Under the pieces are notes generated by a model, which saw nothing but the letters and a program-made list of their open reading frames with translations, searched no databases and had not been told where the DNA came from. A stretch of 64,000 nt of DNA from Nostoc sphaeroides (GTDB lineage Bacteria; Cyanobacteriota; Cyanobacteriia; Cyanobacteriales; Nostocaceae): contig NZ_CP031941.1 in the NCBI RefSeq assembly GCF_003443655.1, forward strand, positions 2,843,501 to 2,907,500, in the 5' to 3' direction. The position numbers were made by a program, and so were the translations under genes. Of the stretch, positions 28,112 through 36,703 are shown piece by piece (the stretch's first letter is position 1; the number at the start of each line of letters is the position of its first letter).

Positions 28112-28121
28112 CAACAGGCCG

Positions 28122-28574
28122 AATTATTATCATTATTCGTGTTAATCTACTAAACATTTGTAGGATAAGCTACGCCTTGGAAGCTTTAAGCGCACAGGCG
28201 TGGTAACACTTATGCCGACGTTTTAAATAGAATTGCTATATTTCAAGTCTGCTTTTGTCGAACTTACCGAACCCTAATAATTCAGTTTACCGTACATTTC
28301 TATAGTAACTAATTTATAAAAGCAAAATCTAAAAAAAGTTGGGTAAACCGTACAGACATAAGTTGGATTTACCGTATCAAACAAAAAAAACGATGAAGTC
28401 AGAAAGGCCCTCTTAGACGATTACCTATTTATTAGCTACTTTTTTAAATATATTTTGCGTATTTTCACTGAATGAAATTGCGTTAGAAACTTGTGTAAAT
28501 GGGGAACTATATGATTAGAGATCAATCGTTTAAATGATTCTTTTGTTTGGAATACCCACAAGAGGCGCTTGTTA
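28122..28574. other. Intergenic upstream of a GT2 gene
   Basis: About 450 AT-rich bases. TTTACCGTA occurs twice and the related AAACCGTACA once (28283-28375), with spacings of about 50 and 30 bases, which could be binding sites or a weak repeat. AGAGG at 28561-28565 is a well-spaced Shine-Dalgarno for ATG 28575. No gene is seen. Confidence 0.45.
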
Positions 28575-29432
28575 ATGATTAGTATAATTACAGCAGTTTA
28601 TAACGGTGAGAAATTTATAGAATCTTGCCTTCAAGTTGTCATTGACCAAAACTGTTTAGAAGTCGAGCATATCATTGTCGATGGAGGTTCAAGCGACAAG
28701 ACAGTAGACATTATTAAGGATAAAGCCAATCAATATCCCCACATTCGCTGGATTAGTGAAAAGGATCGAGGACAATCTGATGCTCTCAATAAAGGAATTG
28801 CTATGGCACAAGGAGAAATTATTGGTGTTTTAAATGTCGATGATTTTTATGAGATAAACGTTCTTAACCGCATCTGTGAAATTTTCAAAACTTTACCAGA
28901 GCCTAGCTTGATTGTTGGTAACTGTAATGTTTGTAATCTGGAAGGTAAACTAATTACTATTAATAAAGCTAAACAATTAAGGACGATTGATTTATTGTTA
29001 GAACGACGAATTAATGAAGATGGAATTATCGATGCTTCTTTTCCGTTAAATCCTTCTGCTTACTTTTACCACAAATCATTGCATCAGCAAATCGGACTAT
29101 ACAAAGTAGAAGAACATTATGCAATGGATGTAGATTTCCTTTTGAAAGCGGTTAGATCATCTCATGTTAAGTATTTCAATGAAACTTGGGGTAACTATAG
29201 ATATTATCCAGGAACAAAAACATTTGATGATTCTGTAAGAGGAATGAGCCTAGTGCGAATAAGGCAATTATTTAATGATTATATCAAAACACTACCACTG
29301 ATAGAACAATGGCAAATTTGGTTAGCTCGGAACATAAATTTTAGTTTATTAAAAATATTTTATTTTTCTAAGCATCCAGAACGATTACCTGAATCGATTA
29401 AGCAGCGATTAACTAAATATAGTCGAACCTGA
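28575..29432 (+). CDS. Glycosyltransferase family 2 protein
   Basis: A 285-residue GT-A glycosyltransferase of the WcaA/family 2 type. Nucleotide-sugar binding is shown by ISIITAVYNGEKFIESCLQ at the N-terminus, VDGGSSDKT, and the metal-binding region GVLNVDDFYEINVL (DxD-like VDD). The acceptor side includes YAMDVDFLLKAV. There is no transmembrane helix. I start at ATG 28575, with AGAGG nine bases upstream, rather than the TTG at 28569. It stands alone, convergent with the CO2-uptake cluster. Substrate unknown; cell-surface glycan synthesis is likely. Confidence 0.92.
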   Translation: MISIITAVYNGEKFIESCLQVVIDQNCLEVEHIIVDGGSSDKTVDIIKDKANQYPHIRWISEKDRGQSDALNKGIAMAQGEIIGVLNVDDFYEINVLNRICEIFKTLPEPSLIVGNCNVCNLEGKLITINKAKQLRTIDLLLERRINEDGIIDASFPLNPSAYFYHKSLHQQIGLYKVEEHYAMDVDFLLKAVRSSHVKYFNETWGNYRYYPGTKTFDDSVRGMSLVRIRQLFNDYIKTLPLIEQWQIWLARNINFSLLKIFYFSKHPERLPESIKQRLTKYSRT

Positions 29433-29466
29433 TAAAATTACTTTTTTGGGAAAAGAACTCTCAAAG

Positions 29467-29486
29467 CCCCCCAATTTATCGGGGGG
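29467..29486. terminator. GC hairpin between convergent genes
   Basis: CCCCCC, an 8-base AATTTATC loop, then GGGGGG, located between the convergent GT2 gene and the CO2 hydration protein gene. It could terminate either transcript. It resembles the dispersed repeat CCCCCCNNNNNNGGGGGG seen again near 46630-46710, so a repeat origin is also possible. Confidence 0.45.
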
Positions 29487-29499
29487 TTGGGGGGATCTC

Positions 29500-30807
29500 T
29501 TATCTATAATCTTGCTTTTGAATACTCCCCAAACGAGCAGCATCACGAATATTGTAGTCAGAACGAGTAAAGCGATTTAGCTGCATTTCAAAAAAATCTC
29601 GATTGGCTTGTAAATGCTTGGGATTTTGGTCATCTAATGGATATAAAAGTGCAGTTCGCAAGGCTTGAATTACCGCAGAAGTGACACAGTACATTGAGCG
29701 TTGGAAACTGACTCCCAACTGAATCAACATATCTTCTTCACCCCGGCAATGTTTGCTGTAGTAATCAACAAGATATGGGGGCAAAAAATGCAACATATCT
29801 TGCATTAATAATGTCGGGGGAATGCCAGCAGTACCCACTGGAAATACATCGGCGTAAAGAATACCAAAGTGAAAGTCTTTCTGGTCTGCCGGTACTTGAC
29901 GGGCTTGAGCATTATAAGATTTTGTCCCTCGGAAGGGTGCGGTGCGGTAGAAAACAGCTTCTACATAAGGTAATGCGGCTTCATATAGCCACATGAAACC
30001 CTTGGATTTGGGGATAATTTCGTAGCATTCGCCACGAATATAAACATGATGGTAAATCGGACGACCTGCGATCGCAAATATACCATTAACTAAGAAACTC
30101 ATTGCCTCTGGGACGCTGCTAATGCTACCTTCATCATAGCGATCGGACATTTCAAAGAACACTGGGGCCATGACTTCCCAGAATAAGCCCAGATTAGCGT
30201 AGTATGACATCTGGCGGCACTGTTCCAAAAACATATCGGGGAACAGTTTGTAAAGCCCTAGCATTACCGGGTTTCCTTGAAAGTAAGCTTTAATTGCCCT
30301 GTCAGCGTTGGCTTTGTATTCTTCGGAATCTAGATAAGGGTCAAATTGTCCACCCATCCCTCTGTGCCACAACATCGCCCGCATACAAGCTTCCGCAAAT
30401 TCCATGTTAATGCGATCGTGGAGCAAGTGATGCAACAATTTCGGCATTTTGAAAGTTTCACCCTTCTCGATAAATGCCAAAAGTTCTGGATGTGCAGTAG
30501 CTTCGCCGCGCCAAATTCGCAAATCGGCATCATCGCCAGCGTAATGATTATGCAGTTCTAAATACTCTTTGGGTAAGAAGTATTTGAAGAAGGGAAGCGG
30601 GTTTAAAAATTCGTTTTCGGCAATATAAAGTAGATCACGCCAGTAAAAGTCCATCGGCACAGCATAAGCTTTATATAAACCGATGATTTGCATCAAATTT
30701 TCTGGAGTATCGGGTAACATTGCACCGCCTGCTTCTAAGCGGTGAATTACATCGGCAAATTCGTGCGTTGAAGGAGGTAATTTAATTGCTGTTTTAATTG
30801 CTGTCAT
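29500..30807 (-). CDS. CO2 hydration protein (ChpX/ChpY, CupA/CupB family)
   Basis: A 435-residue soluble protein of the ChpXY family, the CO2-hydrating subunit of NDH-1MS complexes on the cytoplasmic face of thylakoids. It starts MTAIKTAIKLPPSTHEFADV, and residues such as HRGMGGQFDPYLDS and RPIYHHVYIRGECYEI are family-conserved. Histidine-rich stretches (KLLHHLLHDRINMEF) are candidate metal ligands. It is the last gene of a leftward cluster ndhF, carbonic anhydrase, ndhD, chp. No cupS follows, since the next gene is a convergent glycosyltransferase. Without a phylogeny I cannot decide between the inducible CupA and the constitutive CupB form. Confidence 0.93.
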   Translation of the reverse strand: MTAIKTAIKLPPSTHEFADVIHRLEAGGAMLPDTPENLMQIIGLYKAYAVPMDFYWRDLLYIAENEFLNPLPFFKYFLPKEYLELHNHYAGDDADLRIWRGEATAHPELLAFIEKGETFKMPKLLHHLLHDRINMEFAEACMRAMLWHRGMGGQFDPYLDSEEYKANADRAIKAYFQGNPVMLGLYKLFPDMFLEQCRQMSYYANLGLFWEVMAPVFFEMSDRYDEGSISSVPEAMSFLVNGIFAIAGRPIYHHVYIRGECYEIIPKSKGFMWLYEAALPYVEAVFYRTAPFRGTKSYNAQARQVPADQKDFHFGILYADVFPVGTAGIPPTLLMQDMLHFLPPYLVDYYSKHCRGEEDMLIQLGVSFQRSMYCVTSAVIQALRTALLYPLDDQNPKHLQANRDFFEMQLNRFTRSDYNIRDAARLGSIQKQDYR

Positions 30808-30821
30808 GGTAATTGTAAATT

Positions 30822-30954
30822 TGTAGAGACGCGATTTATCGCGTCTGGGGGATAGGTTTTGAGACGCGATAAATCGTGTCTGGTGGATAGGTTTGAGACG
30901 CGATAAATCGTGTCTGGTGGATAGGTTTGAGACGCGATAAATCGCCGTCTCTAC
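30822..30954. repeat. Amplified GAGACGCGATAAATCG hairpin module between ndhD and chp
   Basis: Four copies of a palindrome of type GACGCGATAAATCGCGTC, separated by GGTGGATAGGTTT linkers, starting GTAGAGACGCG and ending GTCTCTAC. This is the same inner module as in several CAATACGG-end elements, here multiplied without the ends. It lies in the 166-base gap inside the CO2-uptake cluster and would form stable hairpins in the mRNA. Confidence 0.85.
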
Positions 30955-30973
30955 AAGTGTTTTGATGTATTTT

Positions 30974-32470
30974 CTATTTCAGGGCTACTTCAGAGATTAC
31001 GGTTTTTTCTAAGGAGGGAATTGCAGCTACCATTGTTGTAGTTGTGGATTCACTCCAACGTACCAACCAAGTGGGTTGTACTCCCAAAAAGATGATGAAA
31101 GCTGCCAAAATTAAAGCTGGTATTTTCTCAGACCAAAGGACTTTGGGATAGTAGGCTAAGTTATCGAGTCTGCCAAAACAGGTACGGTTGAGGAGAATGA
31201 CAAAATAAACTGCGGTTAATCCACTAGCTACTACACACAAAATTGTCGGAATGGGAAAGGCAGAGAAACTACCTTGAAAGACGATAAATTCGGCGATGAA
31301 TCCTGTTAAACCGGGAATACCTGCACTAGCCATTCCACTTAAAACTAGTAAGGCACTAATTAGAGGTAAGCCGCGGATGGGACTCATTAAACCATTGAGT
31401 TTATCTAATTCACGAGTGCCAACTTTGGCTTCTACGACTCCCACCAAGTGGAAGAGAATCGCCAGGATGATACCGTGGCTAAACATTTGGGCGACTGCAC
31501 CAACGAGTGCTAGGGGGGTACTGGCGGCACCAGCTAGTAAGATGTAACCCATGTGACCGACGGAACTGTATGCTACCATGCGCTTGATATCTTTTTGAGC
31601 GATCGCAACTACTGCCCCATAGATAGCGCTGATTGCTCCCCAAATTGCTAAAGTTGGTGCAATAATACTCCAAGCATGGGGAAACATACCCAACCCAAAT
31701 CGCAACAATCCATAAGTTCCCAGCTTTGCTAACACGCCACCGAGAAGAATGGCAATTGGTGCTGAAGCCTCAACGTAAGCATCGGGTAGCCAAGTATGGA
31801 AGGGAACTAAGGGAATTTTAATACCAAAACCTAGTACTATCCCTGCTAGTAAAAGAATTTGTTTTGCTATTGACAAGTTTTCTGTTGACACTGCATCAAA
31901 AGCAAAATTGGTGGAACCACTCAGCCACACCATACCCAAAAATGTTGCCAGAATTAATGCTCCTGAAACAGCAGTATAAATCAGGAATTTCATTCCAGCA
32001 TAACCCCGTTTTTCCCCTCCCCAAATGGAAATTAGTAAATAGAAGGGGATTAATTCTAGTTCGTAGAATAGGAAGAATAGTAGTAAATTCTCTGCTAGAA
32101 AAGCACCTGCGACTCCTCCACTAACTAATAAAATCATGGAGTAAAACAGCCGGGGGCGTTCAGTTTCTTTACTACTGCTGTAAATAGAAATCCAGGTTAG
32201 CAGGCTATTTAATACCAACATTAATATAGAAAGCCCATCAACACCTATTTGATAGGTCAAGCCAAGGGTTTCGTTCCAGGGTAAATACTCTTTAAATTGC
32301 ATCCCTGGATTGCTGATATCAAATTTTAGCAGGATAAAAAGGTTCCAGAAAATAACTATCCCAGAAAAAATTAATGCTGTTAAACGAATACGATGTTTAG
32401 GGAAACTTGCAGGTAATATTGCTATGAGAACAGCAGCGAAAATTGGGAGCCAAATCAAGACACTTAACAT
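30974..32470 (-). CDS. ndhD: NAD(P)H-quinone oxidoreductase subunit 4 (NdhD), CO2-uptake type
   Basis: A 498-residue proton-translocating antiporter-like subunit of NDH-1 in the thylakoid membrane, with about 14 helices. Hallmarks are EALL-like YELELIPFYLLISIWGG, GFGIKIPLVPFHTWLPDAYV and the lysine helix DIKRMVAYSSVGHMGYILL. Its neighbourhood (ndhF, carbonic anhydrase, CO2 hydration protein) marks it as NdhD3 or NdhD4 of an NDH-1MS complex rather than respiratory NdhD1/D2. ATG 32470 begins a standard N-terminus (MLSVLIWLPIFAAVL). Gaps of 141 bases to the carbonic anhydrase gene and 166 bases to chp both hold hairpins, which may tune expression of each gene. Confidence 0.94.
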   Translation of the reverse strand: MLSVLIWLPIFAAVLIAILPASFPKHRIRLTALIFSGIVIFWNLFILLKFDISNPGMQFKEYLPWNETLGLTYQIGVDGLSILMLVLNSLLTWISIYSSSKETERPRLFYSMILLVSGGVAGAFLAENLLLFFLFYELELIPFYLLISIWGGEKRGYAGMKFLIYTAVSGALILATFLGMVWLSGSTNFAFDAVSTENLSIAKQILLLAGIVLGFGIKIPLVPFHTWLPDAYVEASAPIAILLGGVLAKLGTYGLLRFGLGMFPHAWSIIAPTLAIWGAISAIYGAVVAIAQKDIKRMVAYSSVGHMGYILLAGAASTPLALVGAVAQMFSHGIILAILFHLVGVVEAKVGTRELDKLNGLMSPIRGLPLISALLVLSGMASAGIPGLTGFIAEFIVFQGSFSAFPIPTILCVVASGLTAVYFVILLNRTCFGRLDNLAYYPKVLWSEKIPALILAAFIIFLGVQPTWLVRWSESTTTTMVAAIPSLEKTVISEVALK

Positions 32471-32520
32471 GGTAATTTGGGATTTTATGAAATTGGCAAT
32501 TTAAAATTTGCGGTGTCCAT

Positions 32521-32549
32521 ATCCCCGACTTCTTTAAGAAGTCGGGGAT
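32521..32549. repeat. Palindrome ATCCCCGACTTCTT / AAGAAGTCGGGGAT
   Basis: A 14-base perfect stem around one base, located between the carbonic anhydrase gene and ndhD. A close variant (CACCGACTTTTTCAAGAAGTCGGGG) lies at about 39769-39793, so it is a dispersed repeat. Within the cluster it could act as an RNA processing or attenuating hairpin. Confidence 0.75.
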
Positions 32550-32611
32550 CTAACTTTTTCCACAATTATGAGCATTTACAGGTGGAAACCGGAAACGAGA
32601 TTTAAAAACAG

Positions 32612-33328
32612 CTAACTGACTACACTGATTTTTCCAGTATCTAAATCGTAATAACCACCAACTATTTTCAGCTTTTCTGCCTTGATTAACTCAGATAAAA
32701 CTGACGATGATTTCAATTTTTCAACTTGCGCCAAAATATTTGCTTTACAAGCGTTTTCTAATTTATCTCCTGATTGCTCTTTTGAACTTTCTACACTTGG
32801 TTTAATTGCCTCAAGCAAACTTCCAATTTGCCCTGGTACTTGAGCGCCTTTGATTGCAGCATCTACTGCACCACATCTTTCATGTCCCACCACTATAATC
32901 ACTTTAGAGCCTAATACTAAACTGCCAAATTCTAGGCTACCAATTTCTTCTCGCGTAGCAATATTACCAGCTACACGGCAGACAAATAAATCTCCAAGTC
33001 CTTGGTCAAAAACAATCTCTGAAGGCACTCGTGAATCTGCACAGCCGAGAATAGAAGCAAAGGGCTTTTGTCCTTTAGCAACTTCCACTAAACGTGAACG
33101 GGTTTGGTTAGGATTGCGACGTTTTGCTTTGACAAATCTTTCATTACCTTCTAATAATTCTTGCAATGCCTTGTCGGGGGTAATCTCATCTTCTGCTGGG
33201 GCTTTTTTTTCGGCTGCAAGTAAGTTTGAGCTAAGTCCGGCTGTCAATACACCTGTACCGATCGCACCTGCACCAAACTTGAATAAACTTCTTCTGGAAA
33301 GATTGAACTGGCGATGTTGTCTGCTCAT
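32612..33328 (-). CDS. Beta-carbonic anhydrase with Tat signal
   Basis: A 238-residue beta-class carbonic anhydrase interconverting CO2 and bicarbonate. Residues 1-40 form a twin-arginine signal: SRRSLFKFGAGAIGTGVLTA then SSNLLAAE. Zinc ligands and the catalytic dyad are seen in GCADSRVPSE (Cys, Asp, Arg) and VVGHERCGAVDAA (His, Cys). Export would place it in the thylakoid lumen or periplasm, like EcaB of Synechocystis and Anabaena, which has been reported to work with NDH-1MS complexes. It lies between ndhF (51 bases upstream) and ndhD, so co-expression with the CO2-uptake complex is likely. The final GGYYDLDTGKISVVS is the standard C-terminal strand. Confidence 0.93.
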   Translation of the reverse strand: MSRQHRQFNLSRRSLFKFGAGAIGTGVLTAGLSSNLLAAEKKAPAEDEITPDKALQELLEGNERFVKAKRRNPNQTRSRLVEVAKGQKPFASILGCADSRVPSEIVFDQGLGDLFVCRVAGNIATREEIGSLEFGSLVLGSKVIIVVGHERCGAVDAAIKGAQVPGQIGSLLEAIKPSVESSKEQSGDKLENACKANILAQVEKLKSSSVLSELIKAEKLKIVGGYYDLDTGKISVVS

Positions 33329-33379
33329 GGGATTCTTCTCAAAATATTAAACTGTTAACTTTTAGTAGGATAATTACTG

Positions 33380-35257
33380 CTATCCAAGTGTCGAAATTTG
33401 AAAAACCAAATTTAAAAACTGGATTCCCCAAAATGGCCAAGTTACCCACATACCTAAAACACCTACTCCTAAAAGAACGGTTAAGGCATAAAACTGGGTT
33501 TGTCCAGAGGTGCTGTATTTAAGACCTTCGCCGCCTAATAGCGAAAATAAACCAACGAAATTAACGATACCATCGACTACAAAGCGGTCAATCATATCGG
33601 CAAGTTGGGAAATTTTGGCAACTCCAAAAATTATGGTCATTTTATAGAGTTTGGGGGTGTAAAAGTCGTATGCGATTAAGTCTTGTAAACCTTGCCAAGG
33701 GAGGCGAATCGGTTTAGGAATATTGCTGAAATAAATCACGCCAGTTATACTGCAACCGAAAATACTCGACCAAATTAAAAGCAGTGCTATATCTTTATTG
33801 AGAGTTGCCCAATCGGGTAAAAGTGATAAGCTTTGCAACACTAAAGGAAGATGTAGACTAACACCAATTAAAATCATCATTGGCAGAATCATCGGCCAGT
33901 GTGCTTCAGGCGATCGCTGACTCATTTGTCTAGGTTTTCCGCCAAAAATTAAACCGAATTCTCTGGTTAAACTCACGGCTGTTAAAGCATTTACGGCTAT
34001 CACTACTCCCACTAACCAAGGTTGGGTTTCCCACAAGCTATCTGCTAGTTTCACTAACGCCCAAAAGCTACCCAAGGGAGGAAAACCAATTAATCCCAAA
34101 GTCCCGACGATAAAGGCTATTGCTGAAATTGGGCGACGTGTCCACAATCCGCCTAATTGGGTTACGTCTTGGGTGATGCTATTCCAGATAATTCCGCCAG
34201 TACTCATTACTAATAGGGCTGCGGATATCGCATGGGTGAGTACTAACAATAGCGCCGTTTCGTATTGTTGCGTTCCTACGGCGATGAATACTAAACCCAT
34301 GTAGGCACTGACAGAATAGGATTGGCAGCGTTTAAGATCAATTTGAGCGATCGCAATTAACGAAGCACCCAACGCTGTCACTACCCCAATTCCCACCATC
34401 GCCGATGAAACTACGGGCGAAATGGTTAACACTGGTTGCAATTTAATCAGCACCCATGCACCACTAGCTACTACTACCGAATTCCGCAAAATCGTACTGG
34501 GAACAGGGCCTTCCATCGCTTCATCCAACCACAGATGCAGGGGGAACTGGGCACATTTACCCATTGGCCCAGCAATTAAGGCTAAACCTACCAGTGTCAT
34601 TGTTGTCGGGTTGACGTTAGCAGTAGCCGCCCACTTGGCTAGTTCTGGATAACTCCAAGTTCCGGCTAAGGGCCATAATGCCAACACGCCCATTAGTAAG
34701 AATAAGTCTCCTACCCGCTTAGTTAAGAAAGCATCTCTAGCACCTGAGACTACTAACGGCTGGCTAAACCATAAGCCGACTAGTAGGTAGGTTCCCAGCG
34801 TCAGGACTTCCAAAATTACATAGCTGAAGAACAAGTTATTACACAGAACAAGGGCACATAGTCCCGCTTCAAATAATCCTAATAAGGAATAGAAGCGTCC
34901 CCAACCCCAATCCATTTCCATGTAACCGATCGCATAAATCTGCGCCAGCAAATTTAAGCCAGCAATCACAACCAAAGCGCCGACACTCACCGAGGATATT
35001 TCTAAAGCAATGGTGAGGTCTAAACCAGCTGTAGATAACCAAGGAATAAATACTTCTTGGGCTGGCTGATTCCAAGTTGCTTGTAACGCGATCGCACTAT
35101 GTACAAACGCCAAAAATGTCATTACCAAATTTACATAACCCGCCGGTCTTGGCCCCGTGTTCCGAATGATCCCTGGCGACCAAGGTACGGCTAACAAGCC
35201 ACCTATTAAGGCATAGCACGGAACTAGCCATACAGTCTCAAGTAGAAACTGAGCCAT
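33380..35257 (-). CDS. ndhF: NAD(P)H-quinone oxidoreductase subunit 5 (NdhF), CO2-uptake type
   Basis: A 625-residue multi-helix antiporter-like subunit of NDH-1, distal in the membrane arm. Conserved features are FFSYVILEVLTLGTYLLVGL, DAFLTKRVGDLFLLMGVLAL, GKCAQFPLHLWLDEAMEGPV and DLKRCQSYSVSAYMGLVFIA, where the usual catalytic-lysine helix is found. The sequence lacks the long C-terminal tail of some NdhF1 forms and fits the NdhF3/NdhF4 group of CO2-uptake complexes. It is the first gene of the leftward cluster. ATG 35257 starts MAQFLLETVWLVPCYALIGG. A carbonic anhydrase gene follows 51 bases later. Confidence 0.94.
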   Translation of the reverse strand: MAQFLLETVWLVPCYALIGGLLAVPWSPGIIRNTGPRPAGYVNLVMTFLAFVHSAIALQATWNQPAQEVFIPWLSTAGLDLTIALEISSVSVGALVVIAGLNLLAQIYAIGYMEMDWGWGRFYSLLGLFEAGLCALVLCNNLFFSYVILEVLTLGTYLLVGLWFSQPLVVSGARDAFLTKRVGDLFLLMGVLALWPLAGTWSYPELAKWAATANVNPTTMTLVGLALIAGPMGKCAQFPLHLWLDEAMEGPVPSTILRNSVVVASGAWVLIKLQPVLTISPVVSSAMVGIGVVTALGASLIAIAQIDLKRCQSYSVSAYMGLVFIAVGTQQYETALLLVLTHAISAALLVMSTGGIIWNSITQDVTQLGGLWTRRPISAIAFIVGTLGLIGFPPLGSFWALVKLADSLWETQPWLVGVVIAVNALTAVSLTREFGLIFGGKPRQMSQRSPEAHWPMILPMMILIGVSLHLPLVLQSLSLLPDWATLNKDIALLLIWSSIFGCSITGVIYFSNIPKPIRLPWQGLQDLIAYDFYTPKLYKMTIIFGVAKISQLADMIDRFVVDGIVNFVGLFSLLGGEGLKYSTSGQTQFYALTVLLGVGVLGMWVTWPFWGIQFLNLVFQISTLG

Positions 35258-35602
35258 TAACTTACCTCTATCTTGTCATTAAAAATTTAGGGTTTTAAGT
35301 CAACTCGCGTTGATCCCTGTTAACCCAGAGATGTCTACGATGGGCTATTGGCGTCGCAGATGAGACAAATTTATCTTTATTTAATTTTCTTAGAAACAGC
35401 TTACCGTTATATTTGTCAAAATGGAATTAATTTATCTAAACAAATTTGAGATAAATACTCTAAATAAATCTTATACAATAGACTATTTGATTAATGAATA
35501 ATAGCTATTGCTTTTTATCTATTCATCATGAGTTTTTACTTATTGACATAAATGATAAAAGACGCAAAGGACTTGCGCCTCTGCAATTCAGCTAAATGTG
35601 AT
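35258..35602. other. Leader of the CO2-uptake cluster
   Basis: About 345 AT-rich bases upstream of ndhF with no gene. A short repeat remnant GATGTCTACGATGGGCTATT lies at 35331-35350. The cluster promoter must be here; I could not recognise an NdhR/CmpR-type (LysR) site with confidence. Confidence 0.45.
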
Positions 35603-35788
35603 TCACGCTTCGGTAATTTTGTCAACCTGCGATAAAACAGAAATAATCGCAGGTGCTTGGTCAAATTGGCTGATGGGGGCGGGTTTCATGTCCCGATAGT
35701 CGAGGAGTTGGACTAAGATGAGGTAGGCGATCGCTAAAATGATCGAAATCGCCCCTGTAAGAATGGCAATTATTTTCGAGCGGTTCAT
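35603..35788 (-). CDS. Small single-helix membrane protein, hypothetical
   Basis: A 61-residue protein with one N-terminal transmembrane helix (IIAILTGAISIILAIAYLIL) and a polar tail DYRDMKPAPISQFDQAPAII. ATG 35788 has a good AGGAA Shine-Dalgarno seven bases upstream (leftward reading), which supports translation. It lies 345 bases upstream of ndhF in the same orientation, so it could be co-regulated with the CO2-uptake genes, but the gap is long. I do not recognise a named family; it resembles short conserved cyanobacterial membrane proteins. Confidence 0.7.
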   Translation of the reverse strand: MNRSKIIAILTGAISIILAIAYLILVQLLDYRDMKPAPISQFDQAPAIISVLSQVDKITEA

Positions 35789-35954
35789 TCGTAGTTCCTG
35801 TAATGCAAGTTATTGTGCTGTGTCTATATCCACATTAATACTTGAGACACAAACCACACACTTAGCGATCGTTTTCGCAAATGCTTATAGTGGTTGTCAT
35901 TCAGATGCGGTACAAGATTTATCGCAAGGTGTAGGGGCAAGTGTTTGCCCCCAG

Positions 35955-36120
35955 GTGTCAACTTAAGCTTCAAATCTCGTTTCCAGTCTCTGGCTGGAAA
36001 TGCTGATCGTTGGGCTGCTGCCGCTAGAAAGAGAGGCGGAGCCTCTTAGTAGGCATTCCCAGTCTCTGACTGGGAACGAGGCAATCGAGCAAAGCTCTGT
36101 CTAGGCTGGCTTTCGCGTTA
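35955..36120. mobile_element. GTGTCAACTTAAG-family element
   Basis: Begins GTGTCAACTTAAGCTTCAAA and ends GGCTGGCTTTCGCGTTA. Inside are stems CCAGTCTCTGGCTGG, GAGGCGGAGCCTC and CCCAGTCTCTGACTGGG, closely matching the copies at 7903 (reversed) and 43071. The right end is degenerate. Non-coding. Confidence 0.72.
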
Positions 36121-36165
36121 AAGTAAGTTACATCAGCAGGTGTAGGGGCACGGCAGTGTCCATAC

Positions 36166-36328
36166 GTGTCAACTTAACGTAAAAGCCGTGTCCCGCAAGG
36201 AACTGAAGTTCCAAGAATAATAGCTAAAGTCTACTGAAGTAGACTAAATATTCCTAAAAATCTTTAGTCTACTTCAGTAGACTTTAGCTATTAGCCCTGA
36301 AATTTATTTCTGGGCGGGCGTGGAAGCC
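36166..36328. mobile_element. GTGTCAACTTAACG-family element, second type
   Basis: Begins GTGTCAACTTAACGTAAAAG, then stems AAGGAACTGAAGTTCC and AGTCTACTTCAGTAGACT (in both orientations), ending near GGGCGGGCGTGGAAGCC. It matches the reverse of the right part of the element at 18695-19039. It follows the 35955 element after 45 bases. The right boundary is approximate. Confidence 0.65.
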
Positions 36329-36703
36329 AACAGATAAGAGATTTTTAAGCTGTTCCACATTTAAATTGCATAATTATGGCGGGCAAGATGCCCACCCCAC
36401 AAGAGTTATATAAATTTTAAATATGCATTAAATGCCGATTAGCTTATTCAATTAGACATCTGGTGAAATTAAATATGCGTTACCCAGAACCCTTGTTTTG
36501 ACGTAGCACTGCTACGTCAAAACAATTCTTTTCGGAGATGTCTATTATCTACTCGTTATTCCAATCCTTTCCCAATAATACCAATTTAATGTGAAGCTGC
36601 ACTAAATGAGTAACTCTCTATTCTTCTTGGCGCTCTTGGCGTTCTTGGCGGTTCGTTTAATATTCTGTGCATCTTCATACAGAATTGGTATAAAGAGAAA
36701 CTT

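Noticed and set aside
30822..30954. Regularly spaced palindromes resembling a CRISPR array
   Set aside because: The linkers are near-identical to each other rather than unique spacers, and no cas gene is present; it is an amplified hairpin repeat.
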